A stretch of DNA of 64,000 nt from Thiorhodovibrio winogradskyi (GTDB lineage: Bacteria > Pseudomonadota > Gammaproteobacteria > Chromatiales > Chromatiaceae), in contig NZ_CP121472.1 in NCBI RefSeq assembly GCF_036208045.1, positions 4,785,531 through 4,849,530 of the forward strand. The letters are read 5' to 3'. The translations under genes and the position numbers were made by a program. The stretch's first letter is position 1. Every line of letters begins with the position of its first letter. This document shows positions 8,166 to 16,031 of this stretch, in pieces. The notes under the pieces were generated by a model. It was given only the letters and a program-made list of their open reading frames with translations. It made no database searches and was not told the origin of the DNA.

Positions 8166-9245
8166 TTGCACGACATCACCCTGCGTGCGGTCGCCCCAGA
8201 TGAAGAGGCGCGCTTCAAAGCATTGCTCGAGGCGTATCACTACCTGGGCGCGGCGGCAAAAATCGGTCACACCCTCTGGTATGTCGCCATCTGGCGGGAT
8301 CAGTGGTTGGCGTTGCTGGTGCTGAGCGCCGCGGCCTGGAAGTGCGCGGCGCGCGATCAGTGGATCGGCTGGGATCGCCGCTACCAGTTCGACCGCCTGC
8401 ATCTGATCGCCAACAACGCCCGCTTTCTCATTCTGCCCCAGTGGCATGTGCCCAATCTCGCCTCCAAGGTGCTGTCGCTGTGCGAGCGCCAGGTCAGCAC
8501 TGATTGGCAGACCCGCTTCGGTTATCCGCTGTGGTTGCTGGAGACCTTCGTCGATCCGCGCCGCTTTACCGGCACCTGCTATCGCGCGGCCAACTGGCTG
8601 GAGGTCGGGCAGACGCGCGGGTACCGCCGCACGCGCGCCGGCTACAGCCAGCAGCCCGATGGCGCCAAGCGGGTGTTTGTCCGCCCCTTGATCGGGCAGG
8701 TCCAAGCACGCTTGTCCGACCCAAGACTCGATTCCCAGTATCGCTATGGAGCCCCAAAACTCATGATCTCCGCACAACAGATGCGTTCGCTTCCTGCGTT
8801 CTTTGTCGATGTCCCTGATCCGCGTCGCGGCCAAGGCCGGCGTCATCCCTTGCCGGTGGTTCTTGCGATCTCCGCCGCAGCGGTGCTGTGCGGGGCGCGT
8901 GGTTATAAGGCCATCGCCGCTTGGGCGAAGGATCTCAGCCAGGCGGCCCGGGCGCGCTTTGGTTGCCGTTATCGCAACGGTCGCTATGAGGTGCCCAGCC
9001 GCACGCGCATCCGCGATGTCCTCACCCGGGTCGATCCCGACGCCCTTGATGGGGCGCTGCAGGGCTGGAATGCGCAGATGGGCGCCGAGGACGAGGGCCT
9101 GGCCATTGATGGCAAGACGATGTGCAATGCCATCGACGCCGAGGGACGCCAGACCCACATCCTCGGTGTCGTTGGACATGACTCCAAGGTCTGTCACACC
9201 CAAAAAAAGTCGGTGCTTTGCCTGTCAATGGCAGTGATGAACTGA
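8166..9245 (+). CDS. DUF4338 (DruA-like) plus N-terminal ISAs1 transposase, ORF1
   Basis: Residues 1 to about 180 form a DUF4338 domain (HYLGAAAKIGHTLWYVA, WKCAARDQWIGWD, FVDPRRFTGTCYRAANW), the domain of DruA in Druantia defence systems and of some transposases. Residues about 195-345 are the N-terminal part of an ISAs1 transposase (MRSLPAFFVDVPDPRRGQGRRHPL, then first catalytic Asp in LAIDGKTMCNAI). The frame ends shortly after a slippery A-rich heptamer at 9203-9209. ORF1 alone lacks the rest of the DDE triad and is inactive as a transposase unless frameshifting joins it to ORF2. Confidence 0.8.
   Translation: MHDITLRAVAPDEEARFKALLEAYHYLGAAAKIGHTLWYVAIWRDQWLALLVLSAAAWKCAARDQWIGWDRRYQFDRLHLIANNARFLILPQWHVPNLASKVLSLCERQVSTDWQTRFGYPLWLLETFVDPRRFTGTCYRAANWLEVGQTRGYRRTRAGYSQQPDGAKRVFVRPLIGQVQARLSDPRLDSQYRYGAPKLMISAQQMRSLPAFFVDVPDPRRGQGRRHPLPVVLAISAAAVLCGARGYKAIAAWAKDLSQAARARFGCRYRNGRYEVPSRTRIRDVLTRVDPDALDGALQGWNAQMGAEDEGLAIDGKTMCNAIDAEGRQTHILGVVGHDSKVCHTQKKSVLCLSMAVMN
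9203..9209 (+). promoter_or_regulatory. Candidate -1 ribosomal frameshift site (A AAA AAG)
   Basis: In the ORF1 frame the codons read CAA AAA AAG, giving the canonical -1 slippery heptamer A AAA AAG known from dnaX and IS3-family elements. A -1 slip continues as QKKVGALPVNGSDELK, exactly the ORF2 frame. The alternative is a simple one-base mutation in a homopolymer. Confidence 0.6.
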
Positions 9246-9946
9246 AGCAAACCAACGAGATCGGGATGGCCATCCCGGTGCTCGACTCCCTCGACCTCAC
9301 TGACAAGACCCTCACCACCGACGCCCTGCTCACCCAGCGCACGCTCGCTGAGTATCTCATCGAACGGGGCGCGCATTACGTCTTTATCGCCAAAGAGAAT
9401 CAGCCCACGCTGGTTGCCGACATCCGCCTGCTTTTCCAGGCGCGGGGCGAGCCGGATTTTCGCGAGTCATCGGACCTTGCGCATGGGCGTATCGAAAGCC
9501 GCGCGATTTGGACCTCCACGGCGCTGAACAACTATCTCGATTTCCCCCATGTCGGGCAGGTCTTCGCCATTGAGCGCACCACCACTGAGAAAAAAACCGA
9601 CAAGACCTCCGTCGAGACAGTCTTCGGCGTCACGGATCATACCCCTGAGAGTGCAAGCCCTAAGCGCCTGCTCGCCTTCAACCGTGGGCACTGGGGCGTT
9701 GAAGCCCATCACTGGATCCTCGACTGGAACTGGGATGAGGATCGCTGCACCATCCGCACCGGCCATGGACCAGAAAACATCACCCGACTGCGCCGGTTTG
9801 CCGCCGGTCTGATCAAAACGAAATCCAAGGATTCCGTGGCAGCCACCATCGAGAAGCTCGCGCGCAAGGTCCGCCGTGTCTTCGATTATCTGGGCATGAC
9901 GGCAAACTCAATGCCCCGCGCTGCCCGTGTCGCGCCTGTTGGTTAG
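9218..9946 (+). CDS. ISAs1-family transposase C-terminal part, ORF2
   Basis: This frame continues the DDE transposase of ORF1: NEIGMAIPVLDSLDLTDKTLTTDALLTQR (second catalytic Asp), HYVFIAKENQPTL, and HWGVEAHHWILDWNWDEDRC (catalytic Glu region), ending MTANSMPRAARVAPVG near the element's right end. It lies in the -1 frame relative to ORF1, so full-length transposase requires a slip at 9203-9209. The first ATG here has no convincing ribosome-binding site, which favours production as a fusion. Confidence 0.8.
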   Translation: MPVNGSDELKQTNEIGMAIPVLDSLDLTDKTLTTDALLTQRTLAEYLIERGAHYVFIAKENQPTLVADIRLLFQARGEPDFRESSDLAHGRIESRAIWTSTALNNYLDFPHVGQVFAIERTTTEKKTDKTSVETVFGVTDHTPESASPKRLLAFNRGHWGVEAHHWILDWNWDEDRCTIRTGHGPENITRLRRFAAGLIKTKSKDSVAATIEKLARKVRRVFDYLGMTANSMPRAARVAPVG

Positions 9947-10435
9947 AACGGATTTGCCGTGGCCGGCCTGGTCGCGGGCCTTGACGTCGACGATGCTGAG
10001 TTTGTCGGCGAGAAACTCGCGCTCGTTGTAGGGGTTGAGGATCTCAACCTCCGTCAGGGGGCCGGCAAGATCCTGACCCAGCGTGGCATTGAGAAAATGG
10101 ATCAGCAGCGCCCGGTTCGCTTGCGAGCCGAGCAAGGCCTTGAAGACACAATCAATCTTGGGGTCGATGGGATGGCGCATGCGGCCAGTCTAACCAGATG
10201 CAACAGCGCGGACAATCGCGCGGCGTATCGACCGTGCTCGGCCTCCGAGCCGATGGCGATGCGTGGTGGGAGCGCGGTGCGGGCGCTGGGGGCGTCCTGG
10301 AATGAACCTGGTCCGTGCCGGTTTCTCCGTTGCCTCGGGTGGGGCTTCGCGAGGCGGTGGGCGGGTATGATGCAGCGGATCAATGAAGAAACCTCCGGCT
10401 ATTCAGTATATGTCCCCGGAATTGCCCGGTCGTTT

Positions 10436-11302
10436 CTAATCCGCCTGATCGCGCAGTTGTGCCTTGAGGCGCTCGATTTCGGCCAGGGCCGATTCTTTCG
10501 CGATCCGCTCCTGCTCGGCGAACCGCTGCGCTTGCTCTTTTGCCGCTCGCTCCTGCTCTTTTGCCGCCCGCTCCTGCCGCGCCTCGACCTGCAAGGCGTC
10601 GAGATGGTGCTGGATACTGATCTGCTGACGCAGGTAATTCTGCCGCGACTGATAAGCGTGGTAGGCGCGTTCTTTCTCGGAGAAGGCTTTTAGGGTGCTC
10701 ATGGCTTGGTGCATCTCTTGGGTGTGCATCCACTCGGGCAGATGCGATTCGTCGAGGCGGGGCGCTTCGATGAAGAACTTCAGCCAGCGCTCCAGTTCGG
10801 TGACCACGGTCTCGGCGGCGAATTTGCTCAGTTCCAACAGGTAGAGACCGCCGTGGTCGAGCAGTTCCCGGCCCTGGTCATCGCGCAGCCGAAAGCGGTG
10901 AAACCATTCGCACAGGCCGGGACGCAGAGTCTGTCCCAGCAGCCAGATGGCGTAAGTCGGGCGGAGATGCTCATAGGGTTCGCCGTCCTGTAACTGGGCG
11001 CTGTAGAGATCGGCCCAGCCATAGAGCATGCGCGCGGGCAGTTCGGGGAGATTGAGCAGTTGCAGTTCGATCTGATAGAGCCGCCCGGCCTGGTCGCGGG
11101 CCTTGACGTCGACGATGCTGAGTTTGTCGGCGAGAAACTCGCGCTCGTTGTAGGGGTTGAGGATCTCAACCTCCGTCAGGGGGCCGGCAAGATCCTGACC
11201 CAGCGTGGCATTGAGAAAATGGATCAGCAGCGCCCGGTTCGCTTGCGAGCCGAGCAAGGCCTTGAAGACACAATCAATCTTGGGGTCGATGGGATGGCGC
11301 AT
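10436..11302 (-). CDS. Rpn-family recombination-promoting nuclease/putative transposase
   Basis: A 288-residue intact copy. The PD-(D/E)XK core has Asp65 (SIVDVKARD) and Glu79-x-Gln81 (YQIELQ), followed by a conserved helical region (PTYAIWLLGQTLRPGLCEWFHRF). The C-terminus is a charged coiled coil with only two ERAAKEQ heptads, the fewest in the window, ending ALAEIERLKAQLRDQAD. Rpn proteins studied in E. coli cleave DNA and promote RecA-independent recombination; activity here is inferred. The upstream leader (GTCTGGTTAGACTGGCCGC) is conserved before each Rpn copy and has no strong ribosome-binding site. Confidence 0.88.
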   Translation of the reverse strand: MRHPIDPKIDCVFKALLGSQANRALLIHFLNATLGQDLAGPLTEVEILNPYNEREFLADKLSIVDVKARDQAGRLYQIELQLLNLPELPARMLYGWADLYSAQLQDGEPYEHLRPTYAIWLLGQTLRPGLCEWFHRFRLRDDQGRELLDHGGLYLLELSKFAAETVVTELERWLKFFIEAPRLDESHLPEWMHTQEMHQAMSTLKAFSEKERAYHAYQSRQNYLRQQISIQHHLDALQVEARQERAAKEQERAAKEQAQRFAEQERIAKESALAEIERLKAQLRDQAD

Positions 11303-11441
11303 GTGGCCAGTCTAACCAGATGCAACAGCGCGGACAATCGCGCGGCGTATGGACCTTGCTTGGCCTCTGAACCGATGGCGATGCGTGGCGGGAGCCGGGG
11401 TGCGGGCGTCCTGTCATGGACCTGGTCCGTGCCGGTTTTTT

Positions 11442-12392
11442 CTAACCCCCCTGATCGCGCAGCTGTGCCTTGAGGCGCTCGATTTCGGCCAGGGCCGATT
11501 CTTTCGCGAGCCGCTCCTGTTCTTTCGCCGTCCGCTCCTGCTCGGCGAGCTGCTGCGCTTGCTCTTTTGCCGCCCGCTCCTGCTCTTTTGCCGCCCGCTC
11601 CTGCTCTTTTGCCGCCCGCTCCTGCTCTTTTGCCGCTCGCTCCTGCTCTTTTGCCGCTCGCTCCTGCCGCGCCTCGACCTGCAAGGCGTCGAGATGGCGC
11701 TGGATACTGATCTGCTGACGCAGGTAATTCTGCCGCGACTGATAAGCGTGGTAGGCGCGTTCTTTCTCGGAGAAGGCTTTTAGGGTGCTCATGGCTTGGT
11801 GCATCTCTTGGGTGTGCATCCACTCGGGCAGATGCGTTTCGTCGAGGCGGGGCGCTTCGATGAAGAACTTCAGCCAGCGCTCCAGTTCGGTGACCACGGT
11901 CTCGGCGGCGAATTTGCTCAGTTCCAACAGGTAGAGACCGCCGTGGTCGAGCAGTTCCCGGCCCTGGTCATCGCGCAGCCGAAAGCGGTGAAACCATTCG
12001 CACAGGCCGGAACGCAGGGTCTGTCCCAGCAGCCAGATGGCGTAAGTCGGGCGGAGATGCTCATAGGGTTCGCCGTCCTGTAACTGGGCGCTGTAGAGAT
12101 CGGCCCAGCCATAGAGCATGCGCGCGGGCAGTTCGGGGAGATTGAGCAGTTGCAGTTCGATCTGATAGAGCCGCCCGGCCTGGTCGCGGGCCTTGACGTC
12201 GACGATGCTGAGTTTGTCGTCGAGAAACTCGCGCTCGTTGTAGGGGTTGAGGATCTCAACCTCCGTCAGGGGGCCGGCAAGATCCTGACCCAGCGTGGCA
12301 TTGAGGAAATGGATCAGCAGCGCCCGGTTCGCTTGCGAGCCGAGCAAGGCCTTGAAGACACAATCGATCTTGGGGTCGATGGGATGGCGCAT
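11442..12392 (-). CDS. Rpn-family recombination-promoting nuclease/putative transposase
   Basis: A 316-residue intact copy, the longest in the window, nearly identical to its neighbours through the nuclease core (Asp65, Glu79-x-Gln81). It differs mainly in the C-terminal coiled coil: five ERAAKEQ heptads followed by AQQLAEQERTAKEQERLAKES. The change in 21-bp unit number between copies keeps the frame. It is the first of three minus-strand Rpn genes reading leftward and starts about 270 bases from the divergent FkbM/DUF2887 module at 12662. Confidence 0.88.
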   Translation of the reverse strand: MRHPIDPKIDCVFKALLGSQANRALLIHFLNATLGQDLAGPLTEVEILNPYNEREFLDDKLSIVDVKARDQAGRLYQIELQLLNLPELPARMLYGWADLYSAQLQDGEPYEHLRPTYAIWLLGQTLRSGLCEWFHRFRLRDDQGRELLDHGGLYLLELSKFAAETVVTELERWLKFFIEAPRLDETHLPEWMHTQEMHQAMSTLKAFSEKERAYHAYQSRQNYLRQQISIQRHLDALQVEARQERAAKEQERAAKEQERAAKEQERAAKEQERAAKEQAQQLAEQERTAKEQERLAKESALAEIERLKAQLRDQGG

Positions 12393-12661
12393 GCGGCCAG
12401 TCTAACCAGACGCAACAGCGCGGACAATCGCGCGGCGTATCGAGATAGAGACGGACATAACCCATAGTCAACCACAGCGCTTGGTCTTGGTCTTGGTCTT
12501 GGTCTTCTGGCTAGTCTATACAGATCGAAGTCACGCAGATGAATGAATGCCAATGCCCAGCTGGGCATGGTGATAAGTAAAGGGACAATCATTAACGGTG
12601 CAGGGTAAGTTCGGTTACGATTCGTCCTACAACAACGCGCTCACCACAACGAACCTCCCGT
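12393..12661. other. Divergent spacer between Rpn and FkbM/DUF2887 modules
   Basis: No gene. It contains the conserved Rpn leader, a short TGGTCT-type hexamer run near 12481-12508, and an inverted pair around CCCAGCTGGGC near 12558. The same spacer occurs inverted at 35197-35395, so it is an integral part of the repeated module and probably holds its divergent promoters. Confidence 0.5.
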
Positions 12662-13144
12662 ATGGCTCCAAGACTGCGCAAATACCTCAAGCTCCTGCAG
12701 TGCCCCGCCTGCTGGCCGGCCTTGCTGCAGGGCGTCGCCGCCACCCTGGAGCACGACAGCGCCCTTGGGCGCGAACGCTTCGCCGCCGTCATCGACGTCG
12801 GCGCCAACAAGGGCCAGTTCGCCACTTATGCCCGCCTGCGCTGGCCGCGGGCGCGGCTGATCTGCTTCGAGCCGCTGCCAGAGCCGCGCGCCACGCTCGC
12901 CCGTGTCACTCGTGGTCGGGCCGAGATCCAGGCCTGCGCCCTCGGCGCCGCGCCCGGCGAGGGCGAACTGCACCTCGCCACCCGCGCCGACTACTCCTCG
13001 CTGCTCGCCTTGGGTGAGCGTCAAAAGACCCTCTTCGGCATGGACGAGGCCGGGGTGTTGCGGGTGCCCATTCAGCGCCTGGACGCCTGCATCAGCGCGC
13101 CGCTGGCGCGGGGTCGGCTCCCGCGCGCCGGGAGCCGGTGCTGA
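12662..13144 (+). pseudogene. FkbM-family methyltransferase, N-terminal half (copy 2)
   Basis: Nearly identical to the 5286 copy: 160 residues with motif I VIDVGANKGQFATYA and CFEPLPEP, cut at the same position after QRLDACI and ending in the same palindrome-derived tail. The stop overlaps the DUF2887 ATG (TGATG). The shared junction shows that truncation came before duplication of the module. Confidence 0.8.
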
Positions 13145-13668
13145 TGAAAACCGACCACCCCATCTATCTCTTTCTGTCCGCCGGTGCCGAGGCGTTTCGG
13201 GTGTTGACCGGCGGGATGCGGCTGGAAGGTGCCTATCGTTTCAGCTCCACCACGCTCAAGACGGTGGAACGGCGCATCGACGGCCTGCTGGAACCCGAGG
13301 GGCACGCCGGGCCGGTCTATGTGGTCGAATTCCAGGGGCAAGGTTCGGAGCGGGCCGGTTACAATCTGCTGGCTAAGATCGGACTCTACGGCGAACAGTG
13401 TCCGACGCGGGATGTCATCGGCATCGGCGTGTTTCTTCGCGAGGGCGATGTCCCGGGTTATCCCGGCGGGCTATGCACCTCGCCCAACTTGGTACGCATC
13501 GTCATCCTGGAGCAGATCCTGCCGGACTGGCTGGCGCGCGAGCCGGAGAATCCCTATCTGGCGGTGTTCGCACCGCTGCTGATCGAGGACGAGGCGGAAT
13601 TGCGCACCCGCGCCCCGGGTAACTTCTCAAAAAGCAATGGCAAAGATAACAGATGGCTAGCAAGATAA
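13144..13668 (+). pseudogene. DUF2887 nuclease-family gene truncated by an IS66-like element
   Basis: Identical in character to 5768-6637 through the catalytic region (RIDGLLEP, VEFQGQ), but similarity ends at about 13617 within ELRTRAP. The frame then reads into GNFSKSNGKDNRWLAR from the left end of the IS66-like remnant. The Lys/Glu/Gly repeat and DUF4351-like tail are missing. Confidence 0.8.
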
Positions 13669-13718
13669 GGTAGAATCCTTGACAAGAAACCGCCACAACG
13701 AGCCATTCATTCCGTCCC

Positions 13719-14445
13719 ATGCCTGGTAACGATCCACTTCCGAGGGTTGCTGCATCCGAGTGCACGCCGCTGGTGGAACAGTTGCTGGCACAGATCGAAC
13801 GACTGCTTGAGCAGACGCATCGACAAGCTGAGAAAATTCTGCAATTGCGCGATGAAATCGCGGTGCTGAAAGGACAAAAGACCAAGCCCAAGTTCAAGCC
13901 CAGCGGAATGGAACAAGGGACCAAGACCGGCGATGATACCGATACTGACGCTGAAGACGGAGACCGAGACGGTGGAGCGAACAGCGATGGTCAAGCCAGC
14001 GGCGATACGCAAGCAAGCGGCGATGGTGAAGAAGGCAGCGATGAGCGCCCACCGCCCAAGCGTCCCGGCTCCTCCAAGCGCAACAAAACCGAGCAACTGC
14101 CGATTCACGAGACACTCGCCGTCGCGCCATCGGTTGCGGTTCCCGAAGGCTCACGCTTCAAGGGCTATCGCGACTTCGTCGTCCAAGACCTGCGCATCCA
14201 AGCGCACAACACCTGCTATCGCTTGGAAGTGTGGCAGACCCCTGAGGGTGAATATCTGCTTGGGGAATTGCCCGCCAGTCTCAACGGCAAGCACTTCGGC
14301 GCCGAGCTGCGTCGCTACATGCTCTATCAATATCACCACTGCCATGTCACCCAGCCCCTGCTGCACGAGCAGCTGCGGGAATGGGGCATCGACATCTCCG
14401 TGGGCCAGGTCGACGCCCTGCTCAGCGGCGGTAATGAGGACTTCT
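13719..14445 (+). pseudogene. IS66-family-like transposase, truncated by ISL3
   Basis: The frame starts MPGNDPLPRVAASECTPLVEQ, with a Leu-rich coiled coil (residues about 15-60), an acidic low-complexity linker rich in Asp/Gly/Ser, then SKRNKTEQLPIHETL and LPASLNGKHFGAELRRYMLYQYHHCHVTQPLL, a pattern of IS66-type transposases. It breaks at GGNEDF where the ISL3 element begins. The catalytic DDE part is gone. IS66 assignment rests on general pattern. Confidence 0.65.
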
Positions 14446-14535
14446 GCCTCTCTTACGTCTGGTATGGGTTTCTGCTTGAAAGCCGGGCCGCGAAGCGGCA
14501 TCTTTCCGGGAAAATTAATGTTCAACCAGTTGTAG

Positions 14536-14706
14536 GGCCTGTGGCTATGTGGGCGCGAGGCCCGAGAGTGTGGGCAACCCCGGGAGCGCGCCGCCCCCCG
14601 ATCTTGCAGGCTTCCCGCGATGCTTGCTCGGCGCGATACCGGGGTTGTCCACACGTCCCGTAGGGCTCGGGCCGGTCCGCAGGACGCGTCCACATATCCA
14701 CAGGCC
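14536..14706. repeat. Long imperfect inverted repeat upstream of the ISL3 transposase
   Basis: The outer arms (14536-14557 and 14685-14706) pair over 22 bases with two mismatches, and an inner pair (GTGTGGGCAACCCCGG against CCGGGGTTGTCCACAC) continues the structure. The hairpin ends 14 bases before the transposase ATG. It may block read-through translation from outside promoters or act in transposition. The arms contain several TGTGGAnAnnTGTGG-like motifs. Confidence 0.8.
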
Positions 14707-14720
14707 TCGGAGGCCTGATC

Positions 14721-15977
14721 ATGGAAACCACGTCGCTGTTCTCTGTTGCCCTGGGCTTGTCTGCTCCCTGGTTTGTCGATGATGTGCGCTTCGATCCAGT
14801 GGCTGGACGCATCGACTTCGCGCTCGGCTATCAACGTGGGGCGCACTTTCCCTGCCCGCATTGCGGCACCGAGCATCAGCCGGTTCATGACACCCAAGCG
14901 CGCGAATGGCGGCATCTGAACTTCTTCCAATACGAGGCGTATCTGCAGGCGAAGGTGCCGCGGGTGCGTTGCGCGCAGTGCGGCAAGACAACGCAAATTC
15001 CCGTGCCCTGGGCGCGGCCCAACACCAGCTTCACCCAACTGATGGAAGCCTTGATTGTGACCTTGTGCCGGGCCATGCCGGTGGCTGGGGTCGCGCGCTT
15101 GCTGCGCGTGAGCGACATGCGTGTGTGGCGCGTGCTGGAGTCCTATGTCGATGCCGCCCGTGCGCAGGAGGATTTCTCCAGCGTCAAGGACATCGGCCTC
15201 GATGAGACCGCCGCGCGGCGCGGACATCACTACATTAGCTTGTTCCATGATATGGAGGCTGAGCGACTGGTGTTCGCCACCGAGGGGCGCAAGGCGGAGG
15301 TGGTCGATCAATTCGCCGAGGATCTTGAGGCCCATGGCGGCTGCGCCGAGAACATCCGCTCGGTCTGCATCGATATGTCGACAGCTTATCAGGCCGGCGT
15401 CGCGGAACACTTGCCCTGGGCCGACATCACCTTCGATGAGTTCCATGTCATTCAAATGGTCAACAAAGCCGTTGATGAGGTGCGTCGCGCGGAGGTGAAA
15501 ACCGAACCCGGTCTGAAGCGTTCGCGCTACCTATGGCTGAAGGACAAAAGCGACTGGACGCGCCGCCAGATCGGACAGTTTGCCGACCTGCGTCGGCTCA
15601 ATCTCAAAACCCACCGTGCCTGGCGAATCAAGGAGGCGCTGCGCGAGATTTTCCGCACCGCGACCTCCCGTGAAGAAGCCGAACCCTTACTAAAAGCCTG
15701 GGTCAGTTGGGCGCGTCGCTGCCGCCTTGAGCCGATGAAGAAGGTCGCTCAGACGATCAAGGACCATTGGGAAGGCGTGCTTAACGCGTTCGATTCGCGC
15801 CTGACCAACGGTCGTGTTGAAGCCATCAATGGCCAGATCCAGGCCGCCAAAGCCAAAGCCCGTGGCTACGGCACGGTGAAGCATTTGATCACCATCGCCT
15901 ACCTGATCGCCGGCAAGCTCACCCGCCTGCCCGCTTGTCCCTTTGATGCAGCAGCGTGTGCCACCCTTTCGGCTTAA
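14721..15977 (+). CDS. ISL3 family transposase
   Basis: A 418-residue protein with an N-terminal zinc-binding region (CPHCG at about 38-42, CAQCG at about 77-81), a helix-turn-helix-like segment (MPVAGVARLLRVSDMRVWRVL) and a DDE core: Asp in IGLDETAARRG, Asp in CIDMSTAYQ and Glu in TNGRVEAINGQIQ. All key residues are present, so it is probably functional. It differs from copy B by at least one residue (CIDMST versus CIDMSS). Confidence 0.93.
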   Translation: METTSLFSVALGLSAPWFVDDVRFDPVAGRIDFALGYQRGAHFPCPHCGTEHQPVHDTQAREWRHLNFFQYEAYLQAKVPRVRCAQCGKTTQIPVPWARPNTSFTQLMEALIVTLCRAMPVAGVARLLRVSDMRVWRVLESYVDAARAQEDFSSVKDIGLDETAARRGHHYISLFHDMEAERLVFATEGRKAEVVDQFAEDLEAHGGCAENIRSVCIDMSTAYQAGVAEHLPWADITFDEFHVIQMVNKAVDEVRRAEVKTEPGLKRSRYLWLKDKSDWTRRQIGQFADLRRLNLKTHRAWRIKEALREIFRTATSREEAEPLLKAWVSWARRCRLEPMKKVAQTIKDHWEGVLNAFDSRLTNGRVEAINGQIQAAKAKARGYGTVKHLITIAYLIAGKLTRLPACPFDAAACATLSA

Positions 15978-16023
15978 CCTGCTGTGTAAAAAATCGGTTA
16001 CCCATACCAAACGTAAGAGAGCC

Positions 16024-16031
16024 AACTTTCT
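16024..16031. other. Orphan 8-bp target-site copy beside ISL3 copy A
   Basis: AACTTTCT is the reverse complement of AGAAAGTT at 39725-39732. With the adjoining TCAT it reads, on the minus strand, ATGAAGAAAGTT: a start codon overlapping the stop of the GT gene at 16032. It marks one breakpoint of the inferred inversion. Confidence 0.8.

Larger units (their letters stand above)
8042..9962 (+). mobile_element. ISAs1-family insertion sequence carrying a DruA-like (DUF4338) domain
   Basis: The element is bounded by CCGGCCTGG on both sides and by imperfect terminal inverted repeats (left end AAACCGTGCTAGCC, right end complement AAATCCGTTCTAACC). It encodes a DUF4338 domain followed by an ISAs1-type DDE transposase in two overlapping frames. 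It inserted into an Rpn gene on the opposite strand. Boundaries are good to a few bases. Confidence 0.8.
7342..10180 (-). pseudogene. Rpn-family nuclease gene split by an ISAs1 element
   Basis: The gene starts at 10180 (MRHPIDPKIDCVFKALLG) and runs to the catalytic region IVDVKARDQAG, where an ISAs1-type element (8042-9962) interrupts it. Coding resumes at 8041 with RLYQIELQ and ends at 7342. The interruption falls between the catalytic Asp and the E-x-Q motif. CCGGCCTGG is present on both sides (8033-8041 and 9963-9971), consistent with a target duplication of 8-9 bp. The C-terminal half has four ERAAKEQ heptads. Without the insertion it would be a full-length sibling of the copies at 10436 and 11442. 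Confidence 0.85.
14446..16023 (+). mobile_element. ISL3-family insertion sequence, copy A
   Basis: A 1578-bp element with terminal inverted repeats around CTCTCTTACGTYTGGTATGG at 14448 and complementary at 16002-16021, each extended by two bases. It encodes one transposase (14721-15977). The left outside 8-mer is GGACTTCT and the right one AACTTTCT, so it lacks its own target duplication. The right 8-mer is instead the reverse complement of the one outside copy B (39725-39732). Confidence 0.85.

Noticed and set aside
8166-8720. A stand-alone Druantia defence system
   Set aside because: The DruA-like domain is fused to transposase sequence inside an IS with terminal repeats; no other Druantia genes are nearby.
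7776-9203. 475-codon minus-strand frame spanning Rpn and the ISAs1 element
   Set aside because: It crosses the IS boundary and has no recognisable domain; it is a shadow of the DruA-like frame.
12481-12508. TGGTCT run as a phase-variable tract controlling Rpn
   Set aside because: It is a short imperfect hexamer run in a spacer. It differs in length from the copy near 35300, but there is no evidence of a promoter dependence.
14151-15455. 434-codon minus-strand frame across ISL3 copy A
   Set aside because: Long antisense frame typical of GC-rich genes. The plus-strand product has the zinc motif and DDE triad.
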